Positions 12,501 to 21,034 of a DNA stretch of 64,000 nt are shown piece after piece (position 1 is the first letter of the stretch; each line of letters starts with the position of its first letter). The stretch is from Mayamaea pseudoterrestris (lineage: Eukaryota > Bacillariophyta > Bacillariophyceae > Sellaphorales > Sellaphoraceae): NCBI GenBank assembly GCA_027923505.1, contig BROI01000003.1, positions 496,001-560,000 on the forward strand, read 5' to 3'. A program made the position numbers and the translations under genes. The notes beneath the pieces were generated by a model. The model ran no database searches, was not told where the DNA came from, and saw only the letters and a list, made by a program, of their open reading frames with translations.

Positions 12501-13290
12501 CAAACATCACTTTTACGGCGTCTGACAGCTCATATAGTGGTGGATTGATGAACAGGACGCTTTGCAAGACGTGGAATGGCGGTAGATCACTCGAGTTGGC
12601 TTGTGGCGGAATGTTGTTTGAAATTCTCGGGGCAAAGGTTGGATACAAGTGCTCGACTTCTTTTAGCTCGTCTGCTGTGAGAAAGTCTTTGGGTAGCCAG
12701 TCTCCTCGCCATTGCGCAAAGCTTGTCGCTACCAGCTCTTCTACACTTTCTTCTTCTTTTAATTCGATTGAAGGACTTGTTGTTGGAGTTGAATCTTTGT
12801 CGGTGCTGCTAGTAGTGACGTTGTCGGTGCGCTCATGTGTGTCGCATTCGTTGGCGTTTGTGGCTGTTGATTCGAGATTGGTGGCTTCAGTTGTGTCGCT
12901 GCTCGTTGTGACGTTATTGGTGCTTTGCGTAGCGTCGTAGCCATGGTAGGAATCGTTGAGGTTGTTTGCTTGCTCTTCAATTGATGTGTGGACTTTTTGT
13001 TCTGATTTACTTGGCTCGTCTTGTTTGTGGAATGGCAGACCCTTCCCGTCTTCTTGCTTTGTTTGCTCAAGTGTTTCAATGTTTTGAATTAAAGTGCTGA
13101 AGTGTTTCTGTTCTTGCTCGGTTGGAGTCTTGCTGTTGACAAATTCGTCTTCAAAGTCGCTTTCTTCTTCATCACTTGTGCTTGGGTCGCCGCATATGGA
13201 TGCCCAACTGCGTCCATTGAGATTCGACGATGGAAGATTTGGCTTTGGCTTTGGTGACTCACTCGTTGCGGACGACTTTGTTAAAGACAC
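6541..13290 (-). CDS. Copia pol polyprotein (PR-IN-RT-RNase H)
   Basis: One open frame of about 2250 codons, roughly 1.5 to 2 times a typical Copia Gag-Pol. Domains by approximate residue: a long acidic N-terminal part (1-550); an aspartic protease core near 580 (FIGDTAATVD); an integrase zinc-binding HHCC region at 737-772 (HELCGHQ, then CVACAIGK); an integrase core with D near 800 (YMDLSS), D near 867 (RMDNAGEN) and E near 905 (LVEIGFP); a long acidic, low-complexity linker (about 1050-1580); reverse transcriptase from about 1590 with the IDD form of the catalytic box near 1777 (SHIDDLLLSG); and RNase H at about 1950-2090 ending NTADIFTKNL. A 130-residue C-terminal extension follows. The frame begins without an ATG at its 5' limit and is open upstream to about 13500, which fits expression as a Gag-Pol fusion. 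Confidence 0.85.
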   Translation of the reverse strand: MSLTKSSATSESPKPKPNLPSSNLNGRSWASICGDPSTSDEEESDFEDEFVNSKTPTEQEQKHFSTLIQNIETLEQTKQEDGKGLPFHKQDEPSKSEQKVHTSIEEQANNLNDSYHGYDATQSTNNVTTSSDTTEATNLESTATNANECDTHERTDNVTTSSTDKDSTPTTSPSIELKEEESVEELVATSFAQWRGDWLPKDFLTADELKEVEHLYPTFAPRISNNIPPQANSSDLPPFHVLQSVLFINPPLYELSDAVKVMFADLQEFFLEHIAMPHAFTHQEAIDSTRDRYYQYTGLRVWDTERVEIIMSNPGDEETNSDDATYDSDAYPSSQSYGSDSFTYEGYQAFLQAWEHRNQAPEHVVSRARYETTIEQIKKDEQDIETNPASAARLCMLERFSQRRFLKDLIFWFEEINEEDEEALFDERLKVVIDHAIAKEVKRRALEGTLRTRSTLEEDLRNVGLEFSKDLTTFNYLDQFPESEREAERQELLDLLAEREARDAREAAEQRARRYQPPARNSNQLQHESPNPFNALRYNVSANAYAVRRNNNNNEFALATIHESITCPTNLDILKHPEIFIGDTAATVDCTPHPEGLFDARQIRNEGITMGNQTVADIQTMAKLRVDACDRFGNPLYQGVLNNVAYAPDCAFNLFSITQRLATGWNLRSGNKKIWLEKENQHSIVFDLLIPTKRGHLYCMYLRRVIPMPLVQAPRNEFAMIAANLLPTRRLSYKQMHELCGHQSPQMTLAIAKHFRWEIHGSSKNKCVACAIGKAKKQPVPQISPRIRATEPGERLYMDLSSFRVMKSKSELGFSSIQPQWQLIVDEATGYKHSAMYRTKGEIVEPTCQMLYYLIQRGITVKYLRMDNAGENQALAKSMKSSAWKLPIEIEWTARDTPQQNSLVEIGFPTLTNRTRAIFTAQNIPPSIRFHLAPSAFEYSTDMDNLAIVEHKGTLATRFKHFYGTESPIIKNLHPYGEAVTVVISGLKSHLAPKGFQGIFVGYSKNHPSRCYRVFNPETNRVHDVKDVTFLHRPYFQPKPPRHEIVTTPLIDVISCSSNYSSLFSPHHHGNLPPPPAKSPDDKNKKKPTFHTKRILTRSTSLIDLTDHDTPEASEASPTNSIQSAPDTFNPTALTIYHPNANAPTSAQEEGTDILNTPQSPRAHTTIADRQANAIQRHIARFSSNHSRGSQSSRSSTRSTRSNPGGLRRTTRETRTPTRFDPTNPATFAAILAALDERFGNRTTLYNACDNGYDSDRSAESEYDKYCESDEQEFHRRPYDDQQDEESVSSNGSIPPLVPRNDDYSSAGDSEAPELWGNEDSFCLPTQDQRYEAAYEPSHERDDDSVSLNDSIPDLVPRADDHSSAGDSQAIELWDINADDDEYEEELTRANGRPAPQPAAPQASIETVITTRVSNVCSPTLQLGKGFNPDDHEDKTSILVTETQDESDESTNQQIDLPPEQLAIMADLLHVPSSTILDDTHTSVHDSPYQQENDHEDQQSFHSADLIPAEIHLNLDETSEPPNEPTNSTFEYFFRDMPSVPSSASIFYDASPIPTLGEFACVGAGIGGGFINTEELHTIKFKQAMGSPERPEWIKAIHKEKDNLIKHGTFQVVSRSMIPPRTKCMTSKWVLKKKSNGTYKARITARGYEQEDGIHYDSNKISSPVASPTSIKIVTTLAIMMGYEPHIFDISGAFLYGTFDEGHECYMHIPEGFQDDYPPNHVWLLKRTLYGTKQAARAFWDQLVKALRQIGFERSVADPCLFYKQDGDRHMHIVSHIDDLLLSGPPDMIEDTKKQLLQHFDGEDGGPMDEYIGCKIERGENYMRWTQPVLLQSLQDEFTIPPPKRQEACVPAQPGTVLPCVKEGDPSALSNNKQTTLRQGLGKLLYLARWSRPETLYAINDLCRAMKTGEEAHEKAMYRAIRYMCATPKRGRLFLPNREYTGPNHVFIISARSDSDYAKDPDKHKSHSGGITFLEGVPVAEVCRLQKHVSLSVTESEMSAGTDVIQDMLHTHAILQSIGLKVQLPMVLEMDNSGAIDIINSWKTGGRTRHVDVRHNFARELKEHGILLVKYIETKKNTADIFTKNLDLSTFNRHARILVGEDEYYKMDSMPEAIALQGKGAGIPVLADEQSNIEKDIDTVSAAPRHGTSRSRPHSYDGESRKSATGPNPTHFTVPEEFTTDNRRKTTTGTSNTGTGVHSECWASTERSRANTTSSEDYTANSVDRREPSRLRDGQYKMTRPVDNTHTYE

Positions 13291-14125
13291 TAATTCGACG
13301 GCTTGCTTCTTGTTGGTGGAGCATGACGTTGGTCTTGTGCGTTTCGTTCGAGTTGTTGGTGGAGCTGGAGGCTGCTCGATTGATGAATCGTCTTCATGTC
13401 TTTTGTGGCTGTAGACCGCGCCAGTTGGTTTGTGGATATAATGGCGACGGTGTTGGTGCTGCAGGAGTGCGAGTAGGGAGTGCTGGATAAGTCTCGTCGA
13501 CTAAGTCGGCATGTATGAAGGCAAATTCGCTCCTTGAGTTTGTAGAAGGTCAGATATCCGGCGGCTTGATGGTGTTGCGAAGAACGTGCGATGGGGTCGG
13601 AGCTTCGTGCCTGTCTGCCAGTCCTTTTCAAGATGGGCGCTCCCACCCTGGACATGGTTGGCGCTCTTGGGTTTGGTGTGCCGTCGTGGGGCGTTTTCGG
13701 CGCGGTGGTCCGCCTGCCCGGGTGTCCCTCGCGTCTTTTGCACATTTGAGCTTGCCTGTCATTTGAATTACGAGGACGCTCTCTTGGTGGATTCTAAACC
13801 CCGCTCTTGTTGCTCTCGTGCTTCTTCATCTTCCAATTGACGGCGGAGGCTTCGATTGACGGTAGTATTCCATCGCCTGAGGACGACGATGGGCGTTTTC
13901 GACTCGTTCAAAGCAGTCGGCACTTCGATGATACGGTTGATGGCAAAGGTAGCATTTATGGCCCATGTGTGTCAACCTCAGGCAGTCCTTTGCACCATTT
14001 GAGACTCTGCCTGTCAATGGCATACCCTGGACATGCGACTGGCTCATCGGGTGTGGGTGGCCAGGGCATGGGGCGTTTGACAGATCAGAATGTTGTGGTG
14101 TTGGCCATACCCACCGTGGAGGCAC
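6541..14125 (-). mobile_element. Copia-type LTR retrotransposon with giant pol
   Basis: The minus strand carries a gag-side region with a CCHC zinc knuckle (C-x2-C-x4-H-x4-C, CYLCHQPYHRSADC, about 14020-13970). A very long pol frame follows in Copia order: protease, integrase, reverse transcriptase, RNase H. The pol part looks whole. The gag-side region (13500-14130) spans several frames; Copia elements are known to use frameshift or spliced expression, so this need not mean decay, but I cannot tell. I found no LTR pair or target duplication, so both ends are uncertain. The 3' end abuts a host splice branch site near 6480, which leaves almost no room for a 3' LTR. Age cannot be estimated without LTRs; the long open frame suggests it is not ancient. 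Confidence 0.8.
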
Positions 14126-14510
14126 GTGCCCATGGTGTCAGCCTCCAGGATCCTTTTGCACCATTTGAGACTCTGCCTGTCAATGGCATACCCTGGACAT
14201 GTTTGCCTGCCTCATCGTGTTTTGGTGGCCAGGGCGGGGCGTTTGACGGGGTCAGTCCGCGCCCCGCGGGCACCCTGTGTCCTCCAGGCAGTCTTTTTAC
14301 CATCTGCCTGTTAGCTCCCTGGACATGTTGCCTGTTCATTGGGTATTTGGGTGGCCAGGGCATGGGGCGTTGACGACAATGCTTGTGGTGTTGGCCATAC
14401 CCACCGTGGAGGCCGTACCCATGGTGTCCCGGCCTCCGAAAGTCTTTTTCGTTTGAGACTCTGCCTGTCAATGGCATACCCTGGACATGTTGGCCTGACT
14501 CTACAATATT
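13985..14510. repeat. Minisatellite of four 126-166 bp units
   Basis: Four imperfect direct repeats share blocks such as CCTGGACATG (at about 14026, 14192, 14318 and 14479), GGTGGCCAGGGCATGGGGCG and GTGTTGGCCATACCCACC. Spacings are about 166, 126 and 161 bases. The array overlaps the 5' (gag) side of the large Copia element, adjacent to its zinc knuckle, so it may be an expansion of gag or leader sequence or lie just outside the element. GC content is higher than in its surroundings. Confidence 0.75.
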
Positions 14511-14559
14511 GTGCCACCAAATTTGAAACTCACTCCTTTAGTACGAATATGTTGCTACA

Positions 14560-15110
14560 CCTTCAGCCACATATGCGTCATGGGAGTGAATAATCAAACA
14601 ACCAAATGGCTACACATGTATCAACATCTGTCAACTACTGGAGGGAGTTGCCATGGGCACACACTTCTCAGATACCCCTGCACTCAACAATGGCCTTCCA
14701 AGACATTTGGATGCCAAGCTGCTCAACTCTAGGTCTGCATGAAAAACCCATTGATTCACTTTTAGCCAATGCCAAACAAAGGACAAGTCACTTCAACACT
14801 CATGCAATTCATCAATGATTGCTGCGCTCCATACAGTTTGTATTCAGATGGTGCAATGAAAGAAAATAGTCTGCTGATTATAGAGATCAATCAACATTTT
14901 AGGATTTGCAAGCACTGGGACAGTGAGCCAGAAAACCAGCAGCAAAATGCAATGGAACATGTTATTGGAGATGTTGAATGCACCATCAATGTCAACATGA
15001 ATCAAACCAAAACACCTGCACCAACCTGATTGCTTCACACTCTTTACATCATGTCACTACTTGCTCTTTTGGCATGCCTCCATTCCAAAAGGTATGCACT
15101 AAGACCCAAC
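14560..15110 (+). mobile_element. Old Copia remnant (integrase part)
   Basis: Plus-strand translation around 14836-15040 reads LYSDGAMKENSLL and later HWDSEPENQQQNAMEHVIGD. This aligns by eye with the second half of the Copia integrase core (the D-N-A/E region and the SEP-x-x-Q-x-QNPAE region), as also seen in the younger elements of this window. No LTRs are visible. It is broken many times and differs clearly from the other Copia families here, so it is an old fossil. Its ends are approximate. Confidence 0.5.
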
Positions 15111-15880
15111 ATCTCTGCCTACAAACATCTCTGCTTACCTTAATTTTCATTGGTAGCAGCTTGTTTTGTATATTAATCAACAAGGTAGTTGATAGTTTTA
15201 GAGAAGCCTGTTGACAGGCCGCAAGGTACTTCAGCAGACACTTGAGACAGACTTGTTCAACAATGTTGATGTGTTGCATGAAAGAGAATTTTTAGCAGTA
15301 AGCGCTAGAAGACTCTGGTTAATAGTGTGGCTGAGGGCAAAGCAATGGAATGGATAGTGGACAGAATAATGATATAGATGACTCATGGGAGGGGAATTCA
15401 TAACACACCCTCATTGCAATCCATGAGAAGAGAGTTAGTTAAGCTCTGTAGCAGCAAGGTGCTCAAAGTAATTGGGAGTGGTTGAGCTGTCATGTAAGTA
15501 TACAGCGCAGATATTTTTAATATTGGGAAGTAGGGTGATGCTTAGATATGTAATTGTTTTTGATCAACGTGGTCTCTTATAACAGTAGAAAGGCACACCA
15601 AATGCTTTAGAGCATTTTTGTTTGATGGTGTCATAAGCAATGCCGGTGGCCATGGTGTTGTCAGTTTAACATGGTGTAGCTGGTTGAGCATGCCCCAATT
15701 CTTCAAATAGATGACAAATGGGACAGGCTTCCTTAGTGTTGTGAAAGAGAGTGCTGAGCTCGGCTTTGGCAGCACTGCAAAGAATTCCCGCATGACTTGA
15801 CAAGGGAAGTTATTAGCACCGTAACTAGCATTTTGTAGGATAAGACACCTTAAGGATAAATCAAGGTAAAGGACTGATCA
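15111..15880. other. Unresolved repeat-rich stretch
   Basis: About 770 bases, AT-richer than the flanks, with no gene I can support. It follows the integrase remnant and runs up to the young Copia LTR, so decayed retroelement sequence is the most likely content. Nothing specific is recognisable. Confidence 0.4.
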
Positions 15881-16209
15881 TGACACGATAATATCAGACG
15901 AACCTTTATTCCAGCGACTACAATGGACTCGGAGCGATCAACCTCTTCGTCCAGCGTAAAGCAAACAAACAAACTCAATTGCTAGAATAGTGCATGTTAC
16001 TCGCTACTCTACTCGTGCGCTTCTTTCTCGTTCTCACTGGGTTCACGGTCGAGGTTCACGCCTCGATCGTCAGCGATTTCACTCATGTATGTGAGGATTC
16101 GGTCACAAGTGTGACTCAACCCTGCACAGGATTAAATGCATACAAAACACAGGTAGCTAACCGTCTTGTCATAAGACGCAGGTCAACTCAACTCAATAAT
16201 ATTGTGTCA
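15881..16209 (-). repeat. Young Copia family LTR, copy 1
   Basis: This 329-bp LTR reads TGACACGATAATATCAG at its left end and ends AATAATATTGTGTCA. In element sense (minus) it starts TGACACAATATT, contains an AATAAA polyadenylation signal near its end, and closes GTGTCA. It lies directly against the 3' end of a pol fragment to its right. The same LTR recurs at 19207, 20468, 31462, 37200, 40177 and 45979. Confidence 0.9.
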
Positions 16210-16935
16210 TCCCCCTTGATCTAGGCTTGTGACAACGATCGGTTTGCCGTATCACCCTTCCAGAAAAGAATCGGAATGATCAGGGGTCGGAACGTGGCAT
16301 GCGGCAAGAACTTGGTAAGAACGTCGGCGACGTTCTGCTTGCCGAAGATGTGCTCAAAGTACAGAACATTGCTTGCAATGGCCTCGCGAACTCGATGGTA
16401 GGCGAGCGCATTGTGTCGCTTAGAAAGTGTGGAGTGCGGGATCGTTGACGACTTCTTGACACTTTCGTTGTCGCCGAACATCCAGGCTGGTCCACTCAAA
16501 GGAACTCCCAGCATGCGCAGGGAGTATCGGAAATCCATAATCTGTTCCGTCGCCGTCTTGGCGACGACGAACTCGGATCCGTACGTTGCAGTCTCGACAG
16601 TATCCCTTGCATTGTGAAATGCGGGACTCCCATTGCGGAGCGTCCAGTGGTGTAATCATGGTACTGGTTCGCGTCCCAAAGTGTGTGCCAGGCTTGCCCG
16701 CTCGGGATCGGCATGTTCCACGGAGCTCTTCCGGCGAGTTGCCGTCATTAATCATACTTGGTAGGTTCCCCGTGATCGGCGATCTTCTCGGAACGATCCG
16801 ATCAGGGTACTCAGCTAGGTAACCGCCAGACTCTTGGCTCGGTCAGGTCGCGGCGCGAAGCGCCAGTGAGTCGGTAAATGTCATTCTGGCACAATAGATA
16901 TCAGAATCGACATAGAGGTCACTGCCCTGGAGGGC
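16210..16935 (-). mobile_element. Young Copia family: 3' pol fragment
   Basis: Minus-strand translation matches the end of pol in the elements at 32400-37200 and 40700-44140, including DFRYSLRMLGVPLSGPAWMF and HIFGKQNVADVLTKF (RNase H and the pol C terminus). A purine-rich tract (AAGGGGGA in element sense) lies between the pol end and the LTR. Only about 730 bases of this copy remain. It is broken several times and most of the element is absent. Confidence 0.85.
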
Positions 16936-17060
16936 TCAATAGTTTTCGTCATTATTGGCGTCATCTCATGTTGCGATTGCGTTGTTGCTGCGTTGCATTG
17001 TAAAAGGGATTCGTTGGACTGTTTGTGGCAGCGTGTGCAAGGGAAGGCCAACAGGCGACA

Positions 17061-17855
17061 TCAAATCAAGGAGAGCCGTCGTTGCATGAGTGTTTCTCGC
17101 CGTGGGAGACTGTATGGATATTGCGAGTATGGATCAATTTCTCGATTCATTCTTCCACGATGATCGATGGTGAAGCGTGACGCTGCTGCCAAATGTAAGG
17201 AATGCTCAGCGGCAGCTGCAGCATTAAGGAAAGACTGTATTGTCTCGCCCTGCTGCTGCATCTGGCATGTGGGTCCGTTGTGAAAATGTTAGTTGGTTCA
17301 ATGTTCACTGCGTCGGCCCCGCTTGCTTCATCAAGTCCATGGCTGCTGCTGCTGCCTGCGGATACATTTGCTCTGGCGGTGGTGGCGGCTGCTGCGGATA
17401 ACAGTCCATTTTATACCTAGACGGCAATACCCCTTCTGCTGGAATCAATCGTTCCATATGCAAACCATGCCTGCAGCATCGGTTTTGTGGTGCTCTCCGA
17501 TTCTGCGTGTTCGCTCGTTGGTCGCCCTCTCTCGATGGACGTCTCGTCGAAATCGGAGGAATGTTTCGACGGCGGATTGAGAATTTCCGGCGAACGTTCG
17601 TCAGGCTATATTCAATGACTCATAATTATCATTGCCTTGACGCCAGCCTACGCCAGAGCATAATAAGATTGAATCCGTCCCTTCAAATCGGGCGTCAGAT
17701 CCTATATGGATCACTGTTTCGGCAGTCCAATAAGATGAGAGCCCGACTGTCAACGATACCGCTGACTGAAACAATGATTCACATCGACGTTCCGTCCCCG
17801 ACGAATCGAAGAAACCTTCCTTCACCTGCTTGAACAACGATCGGTAGTCGGCCAT
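17061..17855 (-). pseudogene. Possible decayed host gene
   Basis: Three minus-strand open stretches look protein-like. One starts MADYRSLFKQVKEG at 17855. A middle part has proline-, glutamine- and alanine-rich runs (QQPPPPPEQMYPQAAAAAM). The last is MQQQGETIQSFLNAAAAAEH, ending at 17061. Homopolymer-rich stretches of this kind are common in diatom regulatory proteins, but no domain is recognisable and the pieces lie in different frames. It may be a host gene fragment stranded between retroelements, or chance. Confidence is low. Confidence 0.22.
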
Positions 17856-18365
17856 GAATACTAGGAGCCGTAGTCACAAGGAGAAAGACCAATCGCATTC
17901 TCTACCTAGTCGCATGCTATCATCGGCGCAAAGGAAGTTTACAATGAACAAGATAGCGTTCAAGGAATACAGAACATTTTGCTTGGATAAGAGGTACACA
18001 TTTATATACCAACCATTTGAACAATATGATTCCATCGGCGCACCATCACTTAAACCACCATGGCTGTGTGAAACCTATGGTCTATAACAACGTAGCCATT
18101 GGTGGAGCAAACAACTTTTGTTTGCATTGAGACAGCAACAGGAAGCAATAGTAATAGATAAGCCATCGGGCAGTACCCAAATAACTTGCGAGCAACTCGC
18201 GACATTAAAAGATTTGACACCAACTGCCCTGTCAATCAGCCGCATGCGTTCGTCCGCCGTGCGCACCATTCAAATCAGCACAATATTCAAACCAGCAGGT
18301 CAGTCGACCAGCTGTTAAAGCCACCAATGGCAGCAAACTTGGAAGACTCAAAAGGAACAGACTTG
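17856..18365. other. Unassigned stretch between fossil elements
   Basis: About 510 bases with no supported gene. Short minus-strand frames near 18075-18269 could be decayed protease-region sequence of the Copia remnant that follows, but no active-site motif is readable. Confidence 0.3.
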
Positions 18366-18369
18366 AGCA

Positions 18370-19110
18370 ATTTACATCGAGCTAATTCTTAGTCGGTGAT
18401 GCAAGCCCCAGTCAAACAACATGATGGAAAGGCACGCGGCATCAACCACACTGCCGGTTAGAAATTGGACATGTCCAAGGTTGCTACACGCGTACTCCCT
18501 TGCATGAAAGACAATGAAAGACAACCATGCGCTTGAGAGGGAGAAGGGCTTCAAGACCAAGTGAGAGTGCACAGTACTCAGCTTCTATAGTTAAAAGGGC
18601 TTTCTTGGTCTGTAGCTGGAATTCCTAAACAAGCGGGCAGCTACCGAGAAGAATGATGTTTCCTGTACGAGAGCGGACTGCTGTAGCAGAAGGGTCAGGT
18701 TCCTGTTTATACAAACCAGCATAGTCGGCATCAGTATAAAGATCAAGATTGAAAAAACCATTTGGCTTCATGATGGTGCCAATAGTGTGGGATCACTTGA
18801 AATAACGGACAATCGTCTTAACAGCTCTTGCATGACTCTGCTTGGGACTGTGGTTCAAACACGCCACTTGACTGACAGCATAGGTAATGCCCGGGTGGGT
18901 ATTGATGGCAAGGTATAGGAGCATGACAACAACAGAAGGGTAGGACCAGCTTTCTTGCTGCAGGAGGCAAATGCACAAAGTGAATGCACTATACAATATC
19001 CATTTGTGACTGCCCGCCAGCAAAAGATTGTGGAGATCCGTTTTGCTTAGTCCAGTACAGCAACTGAAGTGCTGATGAAGGCAAAGGCAAGAGGAGGGAT
19101 GGAAAACAAA
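18370..19110 (-). mobile_element. Old Copia remnant (RT/RNase H part)
   Basis: Minus-strand reading around 18793-18910 contains GITYAVSQVACLNHSPKQSH, the classic Copia stretch between RT and RNase H (usually YAVSQVARF-x-HxPKxSH). Downstream in element sense come DADYAGLYKQEPDPSA and VRSRTG, typical of Copia RNase H. It belongs to a different lineage from the other Copia elements here, carries many breaks, shows no LTRs, and is an old fossil. Confidence 0.72.
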
Positions 19111-19206
19111 TTCACCAAGGAGGTATGTGTGTTTTGCTTGTAGGGGTATCTGCCACTGTAGGTTGGTGTTTGGGAGTTAAGTAACATACCAGCCACTTCC
19201 TGGATC

Positions 19207-19487
19207 TGACACCGATAATATCAGACGAACCTTATTCCAGCGACTACAATGGATCGGAAACTTCGTCCAGCGTAGCTGAAACAAAACAAAACATTGCTAG
19301 AATAGTATGTTAGTACTCTACTCGTGCGTTTGTTCTCATGGTTCACGGTCGAGGTTCACGCTGATCAAGTCAGCGAACTCATGTATGTGAGGATTCGGTC
19401 ACAAGTGTGATCAAACCCCGTACAGGAAAACAAAACATGGTAGTTAACCGTCTTGTAAGAAGGTCAACTCAACTCAATATTGTGTCA
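19207..19487 (-). repeat. Young Copia family LTR, copy 2 (gap-rich)
   Basis: Clearly the same LTR as at 15881 and 20468 but shorter (about 281 bp) and peppered with short gaps. Its right side continues into the extreme 3' end of pol (to about 19560). Either this copy is older, or the consensus is poor here. Confidence 0.8.
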
Positions 19488-20448
19488 TCCCCTGATCTAG
19501 GTTGTGACAACGATCGGGTTTGCCGATCACCCAGAAAAGAATCGGAATGATCAGGGGTCGCCGTGACTGGTACGTACTTGCTGTCAAGTACATTAGAACA
19601 GCCATGGAGCTTGGCGATTGCCTTGGTAGACGCGCTCCAACTCAACCACCCATGGGGATGTTGGAACGTTCTGTAGTCCTTGTAATCTCGTTTCGTCTTG
19701 ACGTTCGAGAATCGACCCTTGGCATCTGCTTCCTTTTCGGCCTTCTCAGCCTTCATAATCTCGTTTTCGAGTTGCTTGGCAAGTAGCTCGGCTTGATTCT
19801 TCTTGGACTCGAGGATGTAGCGACCTTCTTCGCGCTTCCGACCAATTTCTTGTTTGGCGAGTGTATCTTGGTACCGTTTGAGCTTGCCTAAATCAAGCGT
19901 ATACCACTTCTTGGTGTTCGGGGCTCCATTGTGCATGTTAAACCATTTGCATGCATCGAGGATAAGGTTCACGTCAACTGGTGGTAGGCATGTTTCGTAT
20001 TGCTGCACTTGGACATCAGATGCTTGTTCTTCGGCCAGTTCGTCGGCCGGTTTGTCACCCGGCTGCGCAGCGTCGGGCTGCGCCGCTTCCGGTTGCTCTT
20101 TGCCTACTGGGATAGCAGTTCTTTCGACACAGTAGGGGGCTTCAAGCTGCTCCTTGGTCAATCTCAACATCTGTGTAGTGGTGGTTACTCTCCAAAAGAA
20201 GAACGCTTCTTGGATATCGCGTCCAAAAACGTTCAGGCAGAGCATCTGCAACGCTTCCGCAGTAACCGAAGCCATGATAGTGAATACCTTGTTTTCTGCA
20301 AGTCCTTACTCAAACAACAACCACTCTCAATGCAGTCAAGCCTTATACGATCCTTTCTACGCGCTTGTGCCAAGTATTCGGCCATTGAAGCGATCTGCTC
20401 ATTAATCTCAATTCTTTCACTCTCTCTCTCCCACAGCTCTCTAGACAA

Positions 20449-20467
20449 GCTAGCAAGACTGTTAATC
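20449..20467 (-). other. Candidate primer binding site
   Basis: Directly inside the 5' LTR (20468-20796), the element strand reads GATTAACAGTCTTGCTAGC. The plus strand, GCTAGCAAGACTGTTAATC, resembles the 5' side and anticodon loop of tRNA-Asn(GUU). The same 19 bases lie at 45960-45978 beside the 5' LTR of the 40177-46307 element. Confidence 0.5.
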
Positions 20468-20796
20468 TGACATGATAATATCAGACGAACCTTTATTCCA
20501 GCGACTACAATGGACTAGGAGCGATCAACCTCTTCGTCCAGCGTAAAGCAAACAAACAAACTCAATTGCTAGAATAGTGCATGTTACTCGCTACTCTACT
20601 CGTGCTCTTCTTCGTCGTTCTCACTGGGTTCACGGTCGAGGTTCACGCCTCGATCGTCAGCAATTTCACTCATGTATGTGAGGATTCGGTCACAAGTGTC
20701 ACTCAACCCTGCACAGGATTAAATGCATACAAAACAAAGGTAGCTAACCATCTTGTCATGAGACGCAGGTCAACTCAACTCAATAATATTGTGTCA
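20468..20796 (-). repeat. Young Copia family LTR, copy 3
   Basis: A 329-bp copy bounded TGACATGATAATATCAG and AATATTGTGTCA. It ends abruptly against GCAAAGAAGAAGTGACC, which reads as coding-like sequence on the minus strand. Confidence 0.9.
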
Positions 20797-21034
20797 GCAA
20801 AGAAGAAGTGACCAGTGGATGCAACAAGGCAGACAACTCACCGATCAAGTCAAGGTCCTTTTGCTCACCAGTATCCAAGACCGAATTAATCAAGGATACC
20901 TTGACATCACGCCAGCCATGCCGTGATGAGTCACGAACGATTGGGACTAATTGCTTGACACACCGGTCAAACTTATTCGCTTCGAGGATGCCCTTTTCGG
21001 CAGCAAACATGACTGTGCCGAGGACGATTGTCAA
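20797..21034 (-). pseudogene. Coding-like fragment cut by an LTR
   Basis: A minus-strand frame reads MFAAEKGILEANKFDRCVKQ and then HGWRDVKVSLINSVLDTGEQ, with typical coding composition and helix-like periodicity. It runs straight into the LTR edge at 20796, as if the insertion truncated it. A GTGAGT within the last part could be a splice donor. Upstream (to about 21060) the frame is closed unless spliced. I do not recognise the family; it could be host or an unrelated element. Confidence 0.35.

Larger units (their letters stand above)
19207..20796 (-). mobile_element. Young Copia family: gag plus two LTRs, lacking most of pol
   Basis: Minus-strand element with its 3' LTR at 19207-19487, a short end-of-pol segment, a gag region (about 19560-20460) and a 5' LTR at 20468-20796. 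The gag frame reads MASVTAEALQMLCLNVFGRD and includes a charged, coiled-coil-like part (EKAEKEADAKGRFSNVKTK) and PHGWLSWSASTKAIAKLHGC. Almost all of pol is missing, so it could only have moved with help from a full element. I see no matching target duplication at the two outer ends (GGATC against GCAAA). Confidence 0.8.

Noticed and set aside
15881-20796. A single large element spanning from the LTR at 15881 to the LTR at 20796
   Set aside because: The outer flanking bases (GATCA and GCAAA) do not match, an additional LTR with its own pol end lies at 19207, and an older Copia lineage sits between, so separate events fit better.
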